Assembly: GCA_963969495.1 (NCBI GenBank)
Contig: OZ018329.1
Location: 142,828,021-142,892,020 of the forward strand
Reading direction: 5' to 3'
DNA from: Ceratothoa steindachneri
Lineage: Eukaryota > Arthropoda > Malacostraca > Isopoda > Cymothoidae
DNA length: 64,000 bases
Each line of letters opens with the position of its first letter. Within the stretch, counting starts at the first letter, position 1. This document shows, one piece after another, positions 1 to 9,603 of the stretch. The notes below the pieces were generated by a model that saw only the letters and a list, made by a program, of their open reading frames with translations, searched no databases and was not told the DNA's origin. The translations under genes and the position numbers were made by a program.

Positions 1-227
1 AGGAGAAAATGAGATGAAGTGACAAGATTTAGCCCAGAGTCTGGAGGAAAGATCACATCGCCTTTTCCCTACCTATACATCAAAGATCGATCAAGAAGAG
101 GAAGAAATCTTCTGATAAAACTTTAGTAAATTAAAACAAAACAAAAACGTGTAAAATAACTACAACTTTGAGTATCTACTTAAATATGTACAAGGCATCA
201 CATTATTACAAAAATAAACTACCAATG

Positions 228-296
<69 letters not shown>

Positions 297-849
297 TCTG
301 GTTGACGAGAATGTAGAGCCTAGATCTTCCCCAACCAATGCATAATAAGTATGAGGAATGAGAATAGAGAAATCAAATGTTAGATTCTAATAGAGTAAAA
401 ATGAGGATAGGCAACCGGCAAAATAAGGGGAAACTAAGAGTAGAAAATTTATATGTTTATTTATGAATTAACGAGAAAGAGATAGAAGTCTAACAAAGAT
501 CAAGGAAACAATGGAAAATACACAGAATAAGAATAATGAATTTAATGGAATATAAATGTAGGTTTAGAGTAAATATTTATATCAATTATTGAATGATATA
601 TGAATATCGTTCATATAAGATTTAGTCGATTTGGGAATAGTTTTGAACGCAGAAGAATTGCTCAAATTATAATGTCAAGGGGACTGAAAATGGAGCGAGT
701 AAGGATGTTTGCTGCTAGAGGGGAAATGTAAACGAGCAGAAGAAAAATTAAAACAATTTTTTGAACAGCTGAAAACAACAAATTTAACACAAACGTGAAA
801 TTCTCTATTTTCAAACTATATTTACTAAAAGAAGGGAACCTCCATATAA
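1..849 (+). mobile_element. 3' end of jockey-like non-LTR retrotransposon (family A), copy 1
   Basis: This block is nearly identical to 22638-23446, where it follows an RT C-terminus. It is therefore read as the last ORF2 codons plus the 3' untranslated region of one non-LTR element. The first ~115 bases read as an open tail (DLAQSLEERSHRLFPTYTSK) ending at TGA near 116. The rest is noncoding and includes a TA microsatellite at 231-295. Similarity to the second copy stops at the shared CCTCCATATAA. The 5' part lies outside the window. The element class is inferred from the second copy. Confidence 0.75.
231..295. repeat. (TA)n microsatellite inside the family A 3' UTR
   Basis: About 65 bases of pure AT alternation. 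The same position in the second copy (22869-22891) holds only about 23 bases, so the tract has changed length since the copies separated. Its location inside the element shows it was carried by the element. Confidence 0.97.
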
Positions 850-1115
850 GGGCTACTAATCTGAATATATAAATGAACTTGAAAATATTCTTAACCGTTT
901 TACACCCAGGAATAAAGGATAAACTTCTTTAGTAGCGCTCATCAGAGGTGAGATATAAGAAGGTAAGATGACGGACTCATGGTACTGCAACAAAATTATT
1001 GAAAGTGCATACCACCTGTCACAATTACGAAACAAGAAATAAACAAATTTCAAAAATACATTGCAATAGAGGTAAAAATACGCCATTTATACTGGCTTGA
1101 ATGACTAGTAATATA

Positions 1116-2378
1116 CAGCCTTGGCCAAAATTATGGGGCAGGTATGAAAAAGTGAAGAATATGATTGAAACTCATTTATCTCATACTAGACATAATACAA
1201 ATTTAACTTTTACGTATATTCTATCAATAATTAATACTTCATTTGTCCTCATTTTGTTTCATAACCGCTTTCATGCGTTTTGCATATATGAAACTAAGTT
1301 AGCACAGGGGATTGGCTCAGTTTTCTGCAACTTTTTATGAATTTTAACTGTTAATTCACCTTTTGAGGAACATTTGTGCACCCTCACTTTTGTGCCTAAG
1401 CGTGGCCGCAAATATTCAACGGGTATGAGGTCTGAATACTCAAAAGGACCGTTCCATCAAGGTCACCCCTTTCTCATCAAACGAACCGTTTGCGACTCTA
1501 ATTGTGTGGCATGGAGCATTGTCTTTTTGGAAGATTACCCAATCTGGTTTAAGTGTTGGAATTCATTCTTTCCTCATAACTGAACAAACATCCTGGACCT
1601 GAAGAAAACATACAGCCCCAAACCATTACACTGCCAATGTAAATGGTATCCAATAAAAATATCTAGAAGCGTGAAAAATGGTGTAAATTAATGTGGAATA
1701 CCTTCCTCAAAGTTGCTTTCATCAGACAAAAAAACTTTATCCCAATCATCCGCAGTCCAATATTCCAAGACACTCGCTGCTTTTTTTTATCTGAGATAGC
1801 CACGGGGTTATTTTAGCCTTAAATTATTTAAGCCCAGCTTCTACTAACTTTCTTATCACTGAACTTCTTGATATGTATTTGTTTGTTGCTGCCCGAAACT
1901 CAGCAGCTACATGAGAAGAGTTGTTTTTCCATCAGCCAAAGATGTCCCTTTAGGCAACCTCTCTTCTCTCGGAGTTATACAACTTTTGAGCTCTTGACCA
2001 TTCCGGTTTTAGAAAGAATTGTCTTATTGTACCTTTTTAGGAGTATTTGAACACCGTCTTTGAGTATTTAAATTTCCTCTCAATTTTGACTTGGGATAAA
2101 CCATCTTTGGGAAATGCAATGGTTTTAGATCTTTGTGCTTCAGAAATATGATTCTTTCGAGACATTTTTAACCAAATATTATCACTTGTATGTTAACAAT
2201 ATGATAATCACTCAAAAAAATAGGAATATAAATTAGTATCACACATTGAATGGCACAAGGTTGCCCGAACCACTTGTGCACAAAAATGTTTATTTTTATT
2301 ATGCTAAGTATGAAATAAATGTGTTTCAACCATATTCTTCACTTTTTCATACCTGACCCAAAATTTGGGCCAAGGCAA
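1116..2378 (-). mobile_element. Tc1-like DNA transposon, decayed, with long terminal inverted repeats
   Basis: The left end (CAGCCTTGGCCAAAATTATG, then GGCAGGTATGAAAAAGTGAA and onward) matches the reverse complement of the right end near 2290-2378 over roughly 90 bases with few differences. TA dinucleotides flank both ends, as expected for Tc1/mariner target duplication. The length, about 1.26 kb, is typical of a full Tc1-like element. The only coding content is a broken transposase on the minus strand. Inverted repeats and size are seen directly; the superfamily follows from the transposase motifs. Confidence 0.88.
1380..2165 (-). pseudogene. Tc1-like transposase pseudogene
   Basis: The minus strand begins at an ATG (2165) with MSRKNHISEAQRSKTIAF, which looks like the N-terminal DNA-binding segment of a Tc1 transposase. 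Further on, YWTADDWDKVFLSDES (around 1716-1765) matches the family block around the first catalytic aspartate (W..V.FSDES). Near the C-terminus, LIPVEYLRPRLGTKVR resembles the DLNPIEyLW.. block that follows the last catalytic residue. Several stops and frame changes lie between these blocks, so no functional enzyme can be made. An active copy would cut and paste the element at TA sites. Confidence 0.82.
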
Positions 2379-2445
2379 TATAATGATCAATTCATATCTA
2401 ACAAATTTGAAAATATGTGTAGAGGTAAAATAAGAGTTTAGTATT

Positions 2446-2464
2446 TATATATATATATATATAT
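2446..2464. repeat. (TA)n tract at left edge of LTR-like repeat
   Basis: A short AT alternation immediately before the repeat that starts at 2465. The second copy of that repeat is also bounded by (TA)n. Confidence 0.9.
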
Positions 2465-3702
2465 GTATCGAGGCCAAGGAAATAATAAAAAAAGACATCT
2501 GGGTTTAGCTTTGCGCCTCCGATGTTCTTCTGTAACATAAGAGAACGGGCAAAAGGGTAAATGTTACCAGACAGATTCCTGACCTCAGTTCAAAAGGCAG
2601 GCCCTTCGAGGGTGTACTTATAAACAATCAATTCAAAAGTGCAAACTGCCGATCTCGTATTACCCTCTCTCAGAGCTACAAGACGACAAACACGAGAGAC
2701 CAACCTGAGGTCTCACTTTGCGAGTCCCCCCACCATCTCCCCATTACCCCGCGGGAGTAATTAGTGTATATATCAGTTTGACCAGAGGAAACGTGGCTTT
2801 TTGTTCGTTCTAACGGGAGAGACAAGTAAGTCACTGGTTAAGAGATTTTTCGAGTTCGAGAAGGAAACAGAAAAATCACCTGTAGAAGGTTTTCTGCGAG
2901 TTAAGGAGAACTTGCAGTTCTTGTACAAAACCAAATTGTACCAAGGAAGCTCGGCGCCGTTCGAGCCCCAAGATATTGAGTATCAAGCTAGCCTGTTTGA
3001 GGACTCCAAATCTTACTCTATCTGAGTTGGACAAACCCCAACTAGATAGAAAAAAAAGAAGGCAACGATTTCATCTCGTCCGGAAGAAGAAAAGTAGAAG
3101 GACTAAGCTTTCGCTTGAAGTCACCTCGACCCAAGATCCCTCGTGACGTCACCCGTCAAATCGACAGGCAGGTCGACGAACGCCATCTAGGAAGCAAACA
3201 ACAAACAACTCGAGCAACGCCTCGCCGGATCAAAATCTCCGAGGATAGTCTAACTGGTCGCGAGTAGTTAATCTCCATTACCTTATGTTAGTAAAGAATA
3301 GTCCTGTTTTTATGTCCCCATGCATAATAATTAGTTTATTAAATGTCTGGCCTAGGACAAAGATATTAACTTAAAATTGTTCCCCCCGTAAAATTCTATC
3401 TCGAACGAGATTCGAGAGCTCACCCAGTAAGCTCATTTTTTTTTTTTAAGTGTATTAGATCTGTATTTGTTTTATGTTATTTAGTAAGATTGTTTATGTT
3501 CATTAAAGTCTATTTCTTTAGTAAAATCACTGTTTTAATTATCCTCAAACGAGTTTGAAGTGGCAATATTTGATAAAGTCAAGAAAGAAACCCCTTTTAT
3601 TCATTCACTAGAATAAAAATAAAGATTAGCAAACACCGAAGCACGAACCTACGCCTCATATCAAAGTTTATTTCGTTTATTAAAAATTAATAAAACAAAT
3701 AA
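2465..3702 (+). mobile_element. LTR-like repeat, copy 1 (TA-bounded)
   Basis: About 1.24 kb that occurs again in inverted orientation at 55689-56920, starting at the shared ATCGAGGCCAAGG and running to the shared AAAACAAATAAAT end. It contains a TATA-like element (TGTATATATC near 2765-2775), a short open frame at 2801-3025, a (T)10-type run, AT-rich polyadenylation-like hexamers (ATTAAA near 3504), and an AAGTGGCAATATTTGA segment near 3559. This order (promoter, start of an ORF, poly(A) signals) resembles an LTR plus leader, or a small non-autonomous retroelement. No terminal inverted repeats were seen and the class is not proven. Confidence 0.6.
2801..3025 (+). CDS. short open frame inside LTR-like repeat (possible gag start)
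   Basis: This 74-codon frame reads GETSKSLVKRFFEFEKETEK near its start and ends FEDSKSYSI before TGA. It is charged, probably helical, and sits about 25 bases after a TATA-like box. The second copy of the repeat (reverse of 56376-56600) keeps a related reading with stops and shifts, so the frame was probably coding in the parent element. I do not recognise the protein. An N-terminal gag fragment is a guess from position and composition. As it stands it is short and probably not functional. Confidence 0.35.
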   Translation: MFVLTGETSKSLVKRFFEFEKETEKSPVEGFLRVKENLQFLYKTKLYQGSSAPFEPQDIEYQASLFEDSKSYSI

Positions 3703-4130
<428 letters not shown>

Positions 4131-4284
4131 AGTAAATGAATGCTGTTGTGTAAGTAAATCTACTTTGGAATTGAATTCAGTAAAAAAAGAGGTTTGAATC
4201 TTTTTAAAATTTCAGAAATATTTCTTTCTGAAAAAATTAACAATCCTTGTTGGTTTGCAGCAAAGTGGCTTGAAATGCAAGCGT

Positions 4285-4599
4285 CTAGTTGCTAAGGATA
4301 TTGCATTTAAGAGCAAAATGTTTTGGATCGTTCAAGACTTTAAAATTCTTGTTACCATCTTGTGAAAATGTCCTCTTGACCATTAATAGTTTCAATTGAA
4401 CGCCATTTGGCATCCTGATAAGGTCCAAGTTTAAGGCTTCTGTTGCCTCTTGTATCAAGCGTGCTAACAAGTGGAACGAAAGAGAGATGAACACGTCAAC
4501 ACCCACAGTAAGGGGGAGCCTTCCGTCAAATGAATCAAGTCGAAAATGGCGGAGAAGTAGCTTAATCTCACATAGATGAACAGTATGATTAGAGTCCAC
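4285..4599 (-). CDS. unidentified 104-codon open frame
   Basis: An intact frame from ATG (4599) to stop on the minus strand, starting MDSNHTVHLCEIKLLLRH. It has no transmembrane segment, signal peptide or motif that I recognise. It lies between the large TA microsatellite and the 3' side of the family E retroelement, in otherwise empty AT-rich sequence, and is longer than chance frames nearby. It could be the end of a retroelement ORF, an exon, or chance. The flanks at 4130-4284 and 4600-4836 hold nothing that I recognise. Confidence 0.25.
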   Translation of the reverse strand: MDSNHTVHLCEIKLLLRHFRLDSFDGRLPLTVGVDVFISLSFHLLARLIQEATEALNLDLIRMPNGVQLKLLMVKRTFSQDGNKNFKVLNDPKHFALKCNILSN

Positions 4600-4836
4600 T
4601 TTTAAAGGAACAATAGAGAATAGAATGTTGAAGAATAGGGCAATGTTTATTTATAGATCCAAGTACTAAATTTGCTCCATTTTTTATTTATTATTTATAA
4701 ATAATAGAATTATTGAGGAAATATAGGCCTGAGGGGCTAGGTATACAAGGAAAATACAAAAGTTTAAAAAGTAAACGAAAGAATAGAAAATATGAACTAC
4801 TCGTGGTTTAAAGAGTGAAGGGTGGGCCGGGTAGGG

Positions 4837-4876
4837 AACTTGAGGTGTACACGCTCCGGGAGATGAAGCAAGACTG
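4837..4876 (+). repeat. 40-base direct repeat, copy 1
   Basis: GAACTTGAGGTGTACACGCT followed by CCGGGAGATGAAGCAAGACT recurs at about 9074-9113 with five or so changes. The two copies flank the family E remnants. Confidence 0.8.
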
Positions 4877-5012
4877 AAGTCCTTTACTGTTTTTTTACTC
4901 TTTATTTAGAAATATAGAATAAGAGGTGGAAGAATTATGAAGAGAGGGAAGGGAAAAATAGATAGTAGAGGAATGGTGACCGGTGATCGGGCCTTCTCCA
5001 TTTTTGGTATTG

Positions 5013-5125
5013 GTGTCCCACTACGGGATCTGTTTTACATTTTGTTAGTTTTGGGTGTCCTACTGCGTTATCTTTTTTATTTATTTTTTCTAATTTCGTG
5101 TGTCCCACTACGAGATCTTTTTTTA
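5013..5125 (-). repeat. degenerate short tandem repeat with GTCCCACTACG core
   Basis: Three units carrying GGTGTCCCACTACGGGATCT, GGTGTCCTACTGCGTTATCT and TGTCCCACTACGAGATCT, spaced about 42-45 bases apart and separated by T-rich filler. It lies just downstream of the family E ORF2 end on the minus strand, probably in the 3' untranslated region. Confidence 0.75.
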
Positions 5126-5179
5126 TTTATTTATTCCAATTTAGTTTGTCTAGTTGGTTGTTTTACTTGTTTTCTTATT

Positions 5180-6200
5180 TTATTTTTCGAGTTGTTTGTA
5201 TTTTGGTATACTCGATCGTTCTGGTGTTGGGAAGGTAGTTTTTAAATCTAGCTGCTTCTGCTTCTGAGTCAAGGGCGTCCAGGGTCTCCTTGGGAATAAT
5301 TGTTTAGAGCCTAGCCCATATGTCTTGTCCTCGTTTGTGAAAGAAGATGTTGATCGGATCAATGCCAACCTCTTCATTGAGGACCCTCGAGGTCTGGAAC
5401 TCTTGCCATCTTGAATTGGTGATGAACCGTAGTCCTCGATTTTACACCCGCTAAAGTTTTGTGTTGTTGCTGGATGAGGCTGCGTTGAGCGATATAGCAG
5501 GATATAACAATATAGATCTAACTAAACTAGTGTATAATCTCTTCTTATTTGCTTGATTAAGGTTTCTAAATCTTTTAATTTTGTTCAGTTCCGTGTTTGC
5601 CATTCCAATCCTTGTGCCAATGTGTCCGCTCATGCCCATGCTGGCAAGCTTTAAGCTGAGTACGAACACACTTGGTGAGTATTCAATGTTGGTCGTGTCT
5701 ATATTAAGATTGACTCTCTGATGTCCCCCAATCGCGATCGCTTTGAATTTGGCAATGTTGCTCTGGATTTTCCAGCACCTCTCGAAGATAGGGATCTTTG
5801 CAGCTTTCGCAGCTGTAGCTCTACTCATCATCTTTGCGGATTTTGTCCAACGCGCCACGATTTGGGTGACATCATCCGCGTACTGATTGTTGAGCGTTCT
5901 TTTCTCTATAGGTTTAAGGATATCTCTCATGAAGAGGATGAAGAGAATGGGGCTGAGGCATCTTTATTTCGGTACACCAGACAAGAGCTAGAAAGCCTCC
6001 CTTGTCTGCTCGCCGAAGGCAACGACAGTTTGCATACCAGGCAGGTAACCGCAGAGGATTTTCATAACCTGCGGGGTCTCTTATATAGTCAAAGTCTATA
6101 TAAGGTTTTGTCCGCAGGACATCTCCAGGGTTCCGTCCTTATCTGGAGGACAAAGTCAAGGAGACCCGATCCTTCTCGTTGCGTCCAGAGCGCAAAAACC
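5180..6200 (-). pseudogene. jockey-like ORF2 reverse transcriptase fragment (family E)
   Basis: On the minus strand the frame around 5930-5451 contains LFILFMRDILKP and then NNQYADDVTQIVA, the F/YADD catalytic box of non-LTR RTs. It is followed by the thumb segment RFRNLNQANKKRLYTSLVRS and ILLYPAIS. An upstream stretch (to ~6200) reads GYLPGMQTVVAFGEQ before the catalytic box. After a break the C-terminus continues to ~5180 with LRFITNSRWQEFQTSRVLNE and PINIFFHKRGQDIW, typical of jockey-group ORF2 ends. Stops and frame breaks at several points make it a pseudogene. An active enzyme would copy element RNA at a nicked chromosomal target. A conserved middle of the RT (fingers) is missing or too decayed to read. 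Confidence 0.85.
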
Positions 6201-7049
6201 TCACGTTGATGGCGGCGGCCGAAAACACTCTTAAAAAACCCACCAGGGTTTTCTCAGAGAAGAGAGCAAGAATCTGAAAAGGCATCTTGTCTCTTCTGGC
6301 ATTAAATTTTGAAGGCATATTATCCGAGTATATCTGACCCATAGAAAATAAAAGCTGGGCAAACTAAATGGCAATAATTTCCAATATAAATATATTTTTT
6401 GAAAAGAAATAATTAGGTAGGACCCAAGCGCACCTGTCCCACTGCAGACCAATTCCTTCGGGTGAAGCGTCGCAATATACGAATATTGAACGCGCGCGGC
6501 TCGCTTACAAAGAACCAGTATAGAATGGAGCAGCCCCACCAAATCCGCGACTTTTACATTAAAAATTTATTAATAAAGTTAGTATAAGCTAACCTTATCC
6601 AAAAGAAAGGAAGCTAGAGAAGGGTAAAATAAAGTGAAGCAAACTAGCCAGGCGTAGCGAAAAGAGGCATTTACTTTTACAAATTTTGTCCTTTAGATCC
6701 TTAGTAAATTTCACAAAATGCTAACGGATTTTTATAATAGCTCCCGCAAACTAAATACAAGTAAAATGAGTAATAACTGATTAATACATAAGCAAGAGTT
6801 GAAGAATGAGTCAAGGAAGTCCAGAACACTATTCAATTTTCCAATTATAAAAAATCATGTAAATATACGTAAGACTTAACGTTAAACTGAACATTGAGAG
6901 AGTTACATATATTTAATATCGCGTGTTGCATTATAAACGGACTGCCGCTAAAGCCCATTGGCAATTTCTTGAATCTATAAATGTTACCCCTCCTAGTTAA
7001 TTCAATACCAAAATTTGGACGTGCTTTTCATGCAGATTTATATAAGAGA
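6201..7049. other. decayed sequence between ORF1 and ORF2 remnants of family E
   Basis: This is where the endonuclease and the first part of the RT would lie if the element were complete. I could not read endonuclease motifs here. A 103-codon minus frame at 6231-6542 has no recognised motif. The remainder is AT-rich and featureless. Confidence 0.4.
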
Positions 7050-7443
7050 ACCCGTTCCTGAGGTGCAGTTTTGAAGAAGAATTTGGCGACATTGGGGAGA
7101 CTGAAACGAGGAAGTTTAAACACACTCGTAACTTCTGCATTATCATATATTGGTCTAACAGCTCAGATTTTTTTCTTCACAATGAAAAGCCTCAGGGAAA
7201 ATCAAATTCTAGTGTATTCCTCCAAAATTTCATCCTCCACCATATCCTAAATAATGGCAAACATCTTTTCATTGGTAGTAAGGAAACTAGTATAGCCTTT
7301 AGGAAAAAAGATTTTAAGTCTCTTCACCTAAAAAGCCTTAATGATATTATTTCAACCCGGAAGATTATTAAACGAACCCATATTAAGATGACTCGCAGTA
7401 ATTTTTCCAAAGAAATCAGTTATTTTAGGTTGTTTCGGTTCTA
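7050..7443 (+). other. 131-codon open frame without an early ATG
   Basis: On the plus strand no stop occurs from just after a TAA at 7047 to a TAA near 7443. The reading includes FEEEFGDIGETETRKFKH near its start and KKDFKSLHLKSLNDIISTRK further on. A TATA-like TTTATATAAG lies at about 7037-7046. No early methionine is present and I recognise no family. It overlaps the 3' end of a minus-strand ORF1 remnant (7352-7550), so the openness may be partly a by-product of that coding sequence. Confidence 0.25.
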
Positions 7444-8800
7444 ACATATCTAGTAATGGAGAGACGACTTCATCATTATTTTTAACATTTCCCTTACCGT
7501 TTCTATTCCTATTATGGTCACTATTCGCACCATCAGTGTTCTCTGCGCGATTTTAGCGTTATTGTTGTTGCCTAGACCCCTTCTAGGTTTCGAAAAATCC
7601 GGTGGACCGCCCAATATGTCAGGCACCTCCTAAGACTGAGTGGTGGAAAGAACTGATTCTGATTGCAAAAATTCGTCCCGGCAGATATCCGCAGGAACGA
7701 ACGGGAACCGTTTCACATTATCCGGGAGTTAGCGAGGTTGTTTTGCTATATTAATAGCTCTGAGTTCCTGTGCACTTTTTCAAAGAATTCCTAGAGTCTA
7801 GCTAAATCCAGATCGAGAACGTTGGTATAAAACTATCTGGGTTAACAAATATTATAGCATTATCATCGAGGTTAATATCTATCCCCTGCGATTCTTTTAC
7901 TTTGGGACATCTAAGGTTAAATTTAAAAGAGCGAACCTGGCACTCATTATTGAATTTTTAGTAGCATTATTATACGAAGATAAGGCACTATCACTTTACA
8001 ATGGGCATCCTATATTAGTATCACTTAATTTAATCCTTTCGTCTGAAGAGAAGGAACTCTTCCGGTGGCGTGTAGGACTGATTCCAGAGGAGACTGATAA
8101 GCTAGGTGAGTTAGTCGAGGAGACAGTGAGTTAACTGTAACGGCCCTCAAAGGAATTGAAACCTGAGGAGGCCCGATGGCTCTTCGCCCGTTCCATAAAG
8201 GCAGACCACTTCTGGTTCCAATCTAGAAGGACCCTTCTATCGGCCACCTCGAGGGCGGCTCTTACCACGAGCTCTAGGCCTACCCGCTTATGTAGGTCCG
8301 CCTCTCTGGCCCAATGCGGGAGCTCCATAGTGTCATTGGGACCGGAAAAACGACGTTGAGGGGAAGGCCGTTTTTGTGGCTGTAACTCAATCAGATAGTT
8401 ATAAGTCTCTTTGTGTTATCACGCGTTCACGCGAGTCTCTGATCGCCGGGCCCCAGTTATAATTTAAAACGATATAATACAATCGTAATCATACCTTAAG
8501 TGATGAGAGTTGTTCTGGTTGTAGAAAGTCCATGAAGCGGTTTATCAACAACAGCTGCTGGATCTCTTTCTGATCCATTATCTTAAAATGTTGAGAATTT
8601 ATTTCTGACTTAAATTTTTGAGTAAGCAAGTCGTAGTTTGTAAGAGAAGGCGGAATTGGTTCTCTTCTCTGGCTTTAGGCAGAGGAAAGAGCGGAATTAG
8701 ATTTACTTGGCCCAATGAGAGTGGGTTAAGATGTAGGCGTACAGGCTGTACTTCCGAAGCGCTTTCCGCCTGAGAAGTTAGCATTCGCTAATCCTGTGAA
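7352..8800 (-). pseudogene. ORF1-like protein remnant of family E, with PCNA-box-like motif
   Basis: Coding-like stretches run along the minus strand: MLTSQAESASEVQPVRLHL (8784), MDQKEIQQLLL (near 8580), MELPHWAREADLHKRVGLEL (8328) and DILGGPPDFSKPRRGLG (near 7610). A final 66-codon open segment ends at a stop at 7352-7354. This last part is Asn-rich and carries QPKITDFF (7409-7432). The pieces are in different frames, so the gene is broken. Its position upstream of the ORF2 remnant on the same strand suggests ORF1 (nucleic-acid-binding protein) of the same retroelement. I cannot name the family; a gag of another element type is possible. Confidence 0.45.
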
Positions 8801-9600
8801 AGTGGCAGGCCTTCCTCTTCTTCCGACATATCTTCGTCAAGAACCTACAGGTCTACAGACTGTGACGGTAAGGCGTACCTTGAAGCTGATGATTAAGATC
8901 ATGAGGCTGACGTAGCTTAGCTTCGGGTGATGAATATGATATCAGAGCGGTGCCGTTATCTGTAGTAGTAGTGGTATGTTTCCGGAGTGTTGGTATAGTT
9001 GCCTGAGCACCTGCAAGGGTCTGTGGGTACTTTTAAACTTACAAGGAGCTAAACAACCATGCGTGCACCTAGAACTTGAGGTGTGCACGCTCCTGGAGAC
9101 GAGGCAAGACTTTGATGATTTTTGTAGTTTCTTAAAGATCACTGTTTAGGAGGAGAATATTCGAACGCTTCCACGAGTCCTTTGGTGTGCTCACGGTGAA
9201 GCATCATGACACTCTCCTAATCTGGTGCATATTCTGATCTATGAGAAATAAGTGGCCTAAGAGACTGCTATGGACTAAAAATTTTACCAAATCGTGTTTC
9301 ATCACTACCTTTTACCAACATTTCAGGACTAATTGTTGATAATACCTGTACTTTTAACATGATGGTGCACCTTTTCAGATAAAAAACAATAACAACGTTC
9401 TTTGATGAAAATAACATCAAAATTCAGGCACATTGGCTAAGATTACGTCTTACGTCTTGAAAAAGGGTAGATTTCACATTCTATAGTCATAGTATAGTGG
9501 ATAGGGTTGTTAGGATAAAATTGTGAAGAGGAATAAGTAAGTGTTAGAGTTAGTTGCTGGCTGATCAGCCATCTTTCTGGTTCTTATTTTTTATTTCTCT
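8801..9600. other. unassigned sequence between families E and B
   Basis: Contains a 66-codon minus frame (8942-9142) without recognised motifs and the second copy of the 40-base repeat at 9074-9113. The rest (9150-9600) shows nothing that I can name. Confidence 0.4.
9074..9113 (+). repeat. 40-base direct repeat, copy 2
   Basis: GAACTTGAGGTGTGCACGCT followed by CCTGGAGACGAGGCAAGACT, matching 4837-4876. Similarity does not extend beyond these limits. Confidence 0.8.
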
Positions 9601-9603
9601 TTA

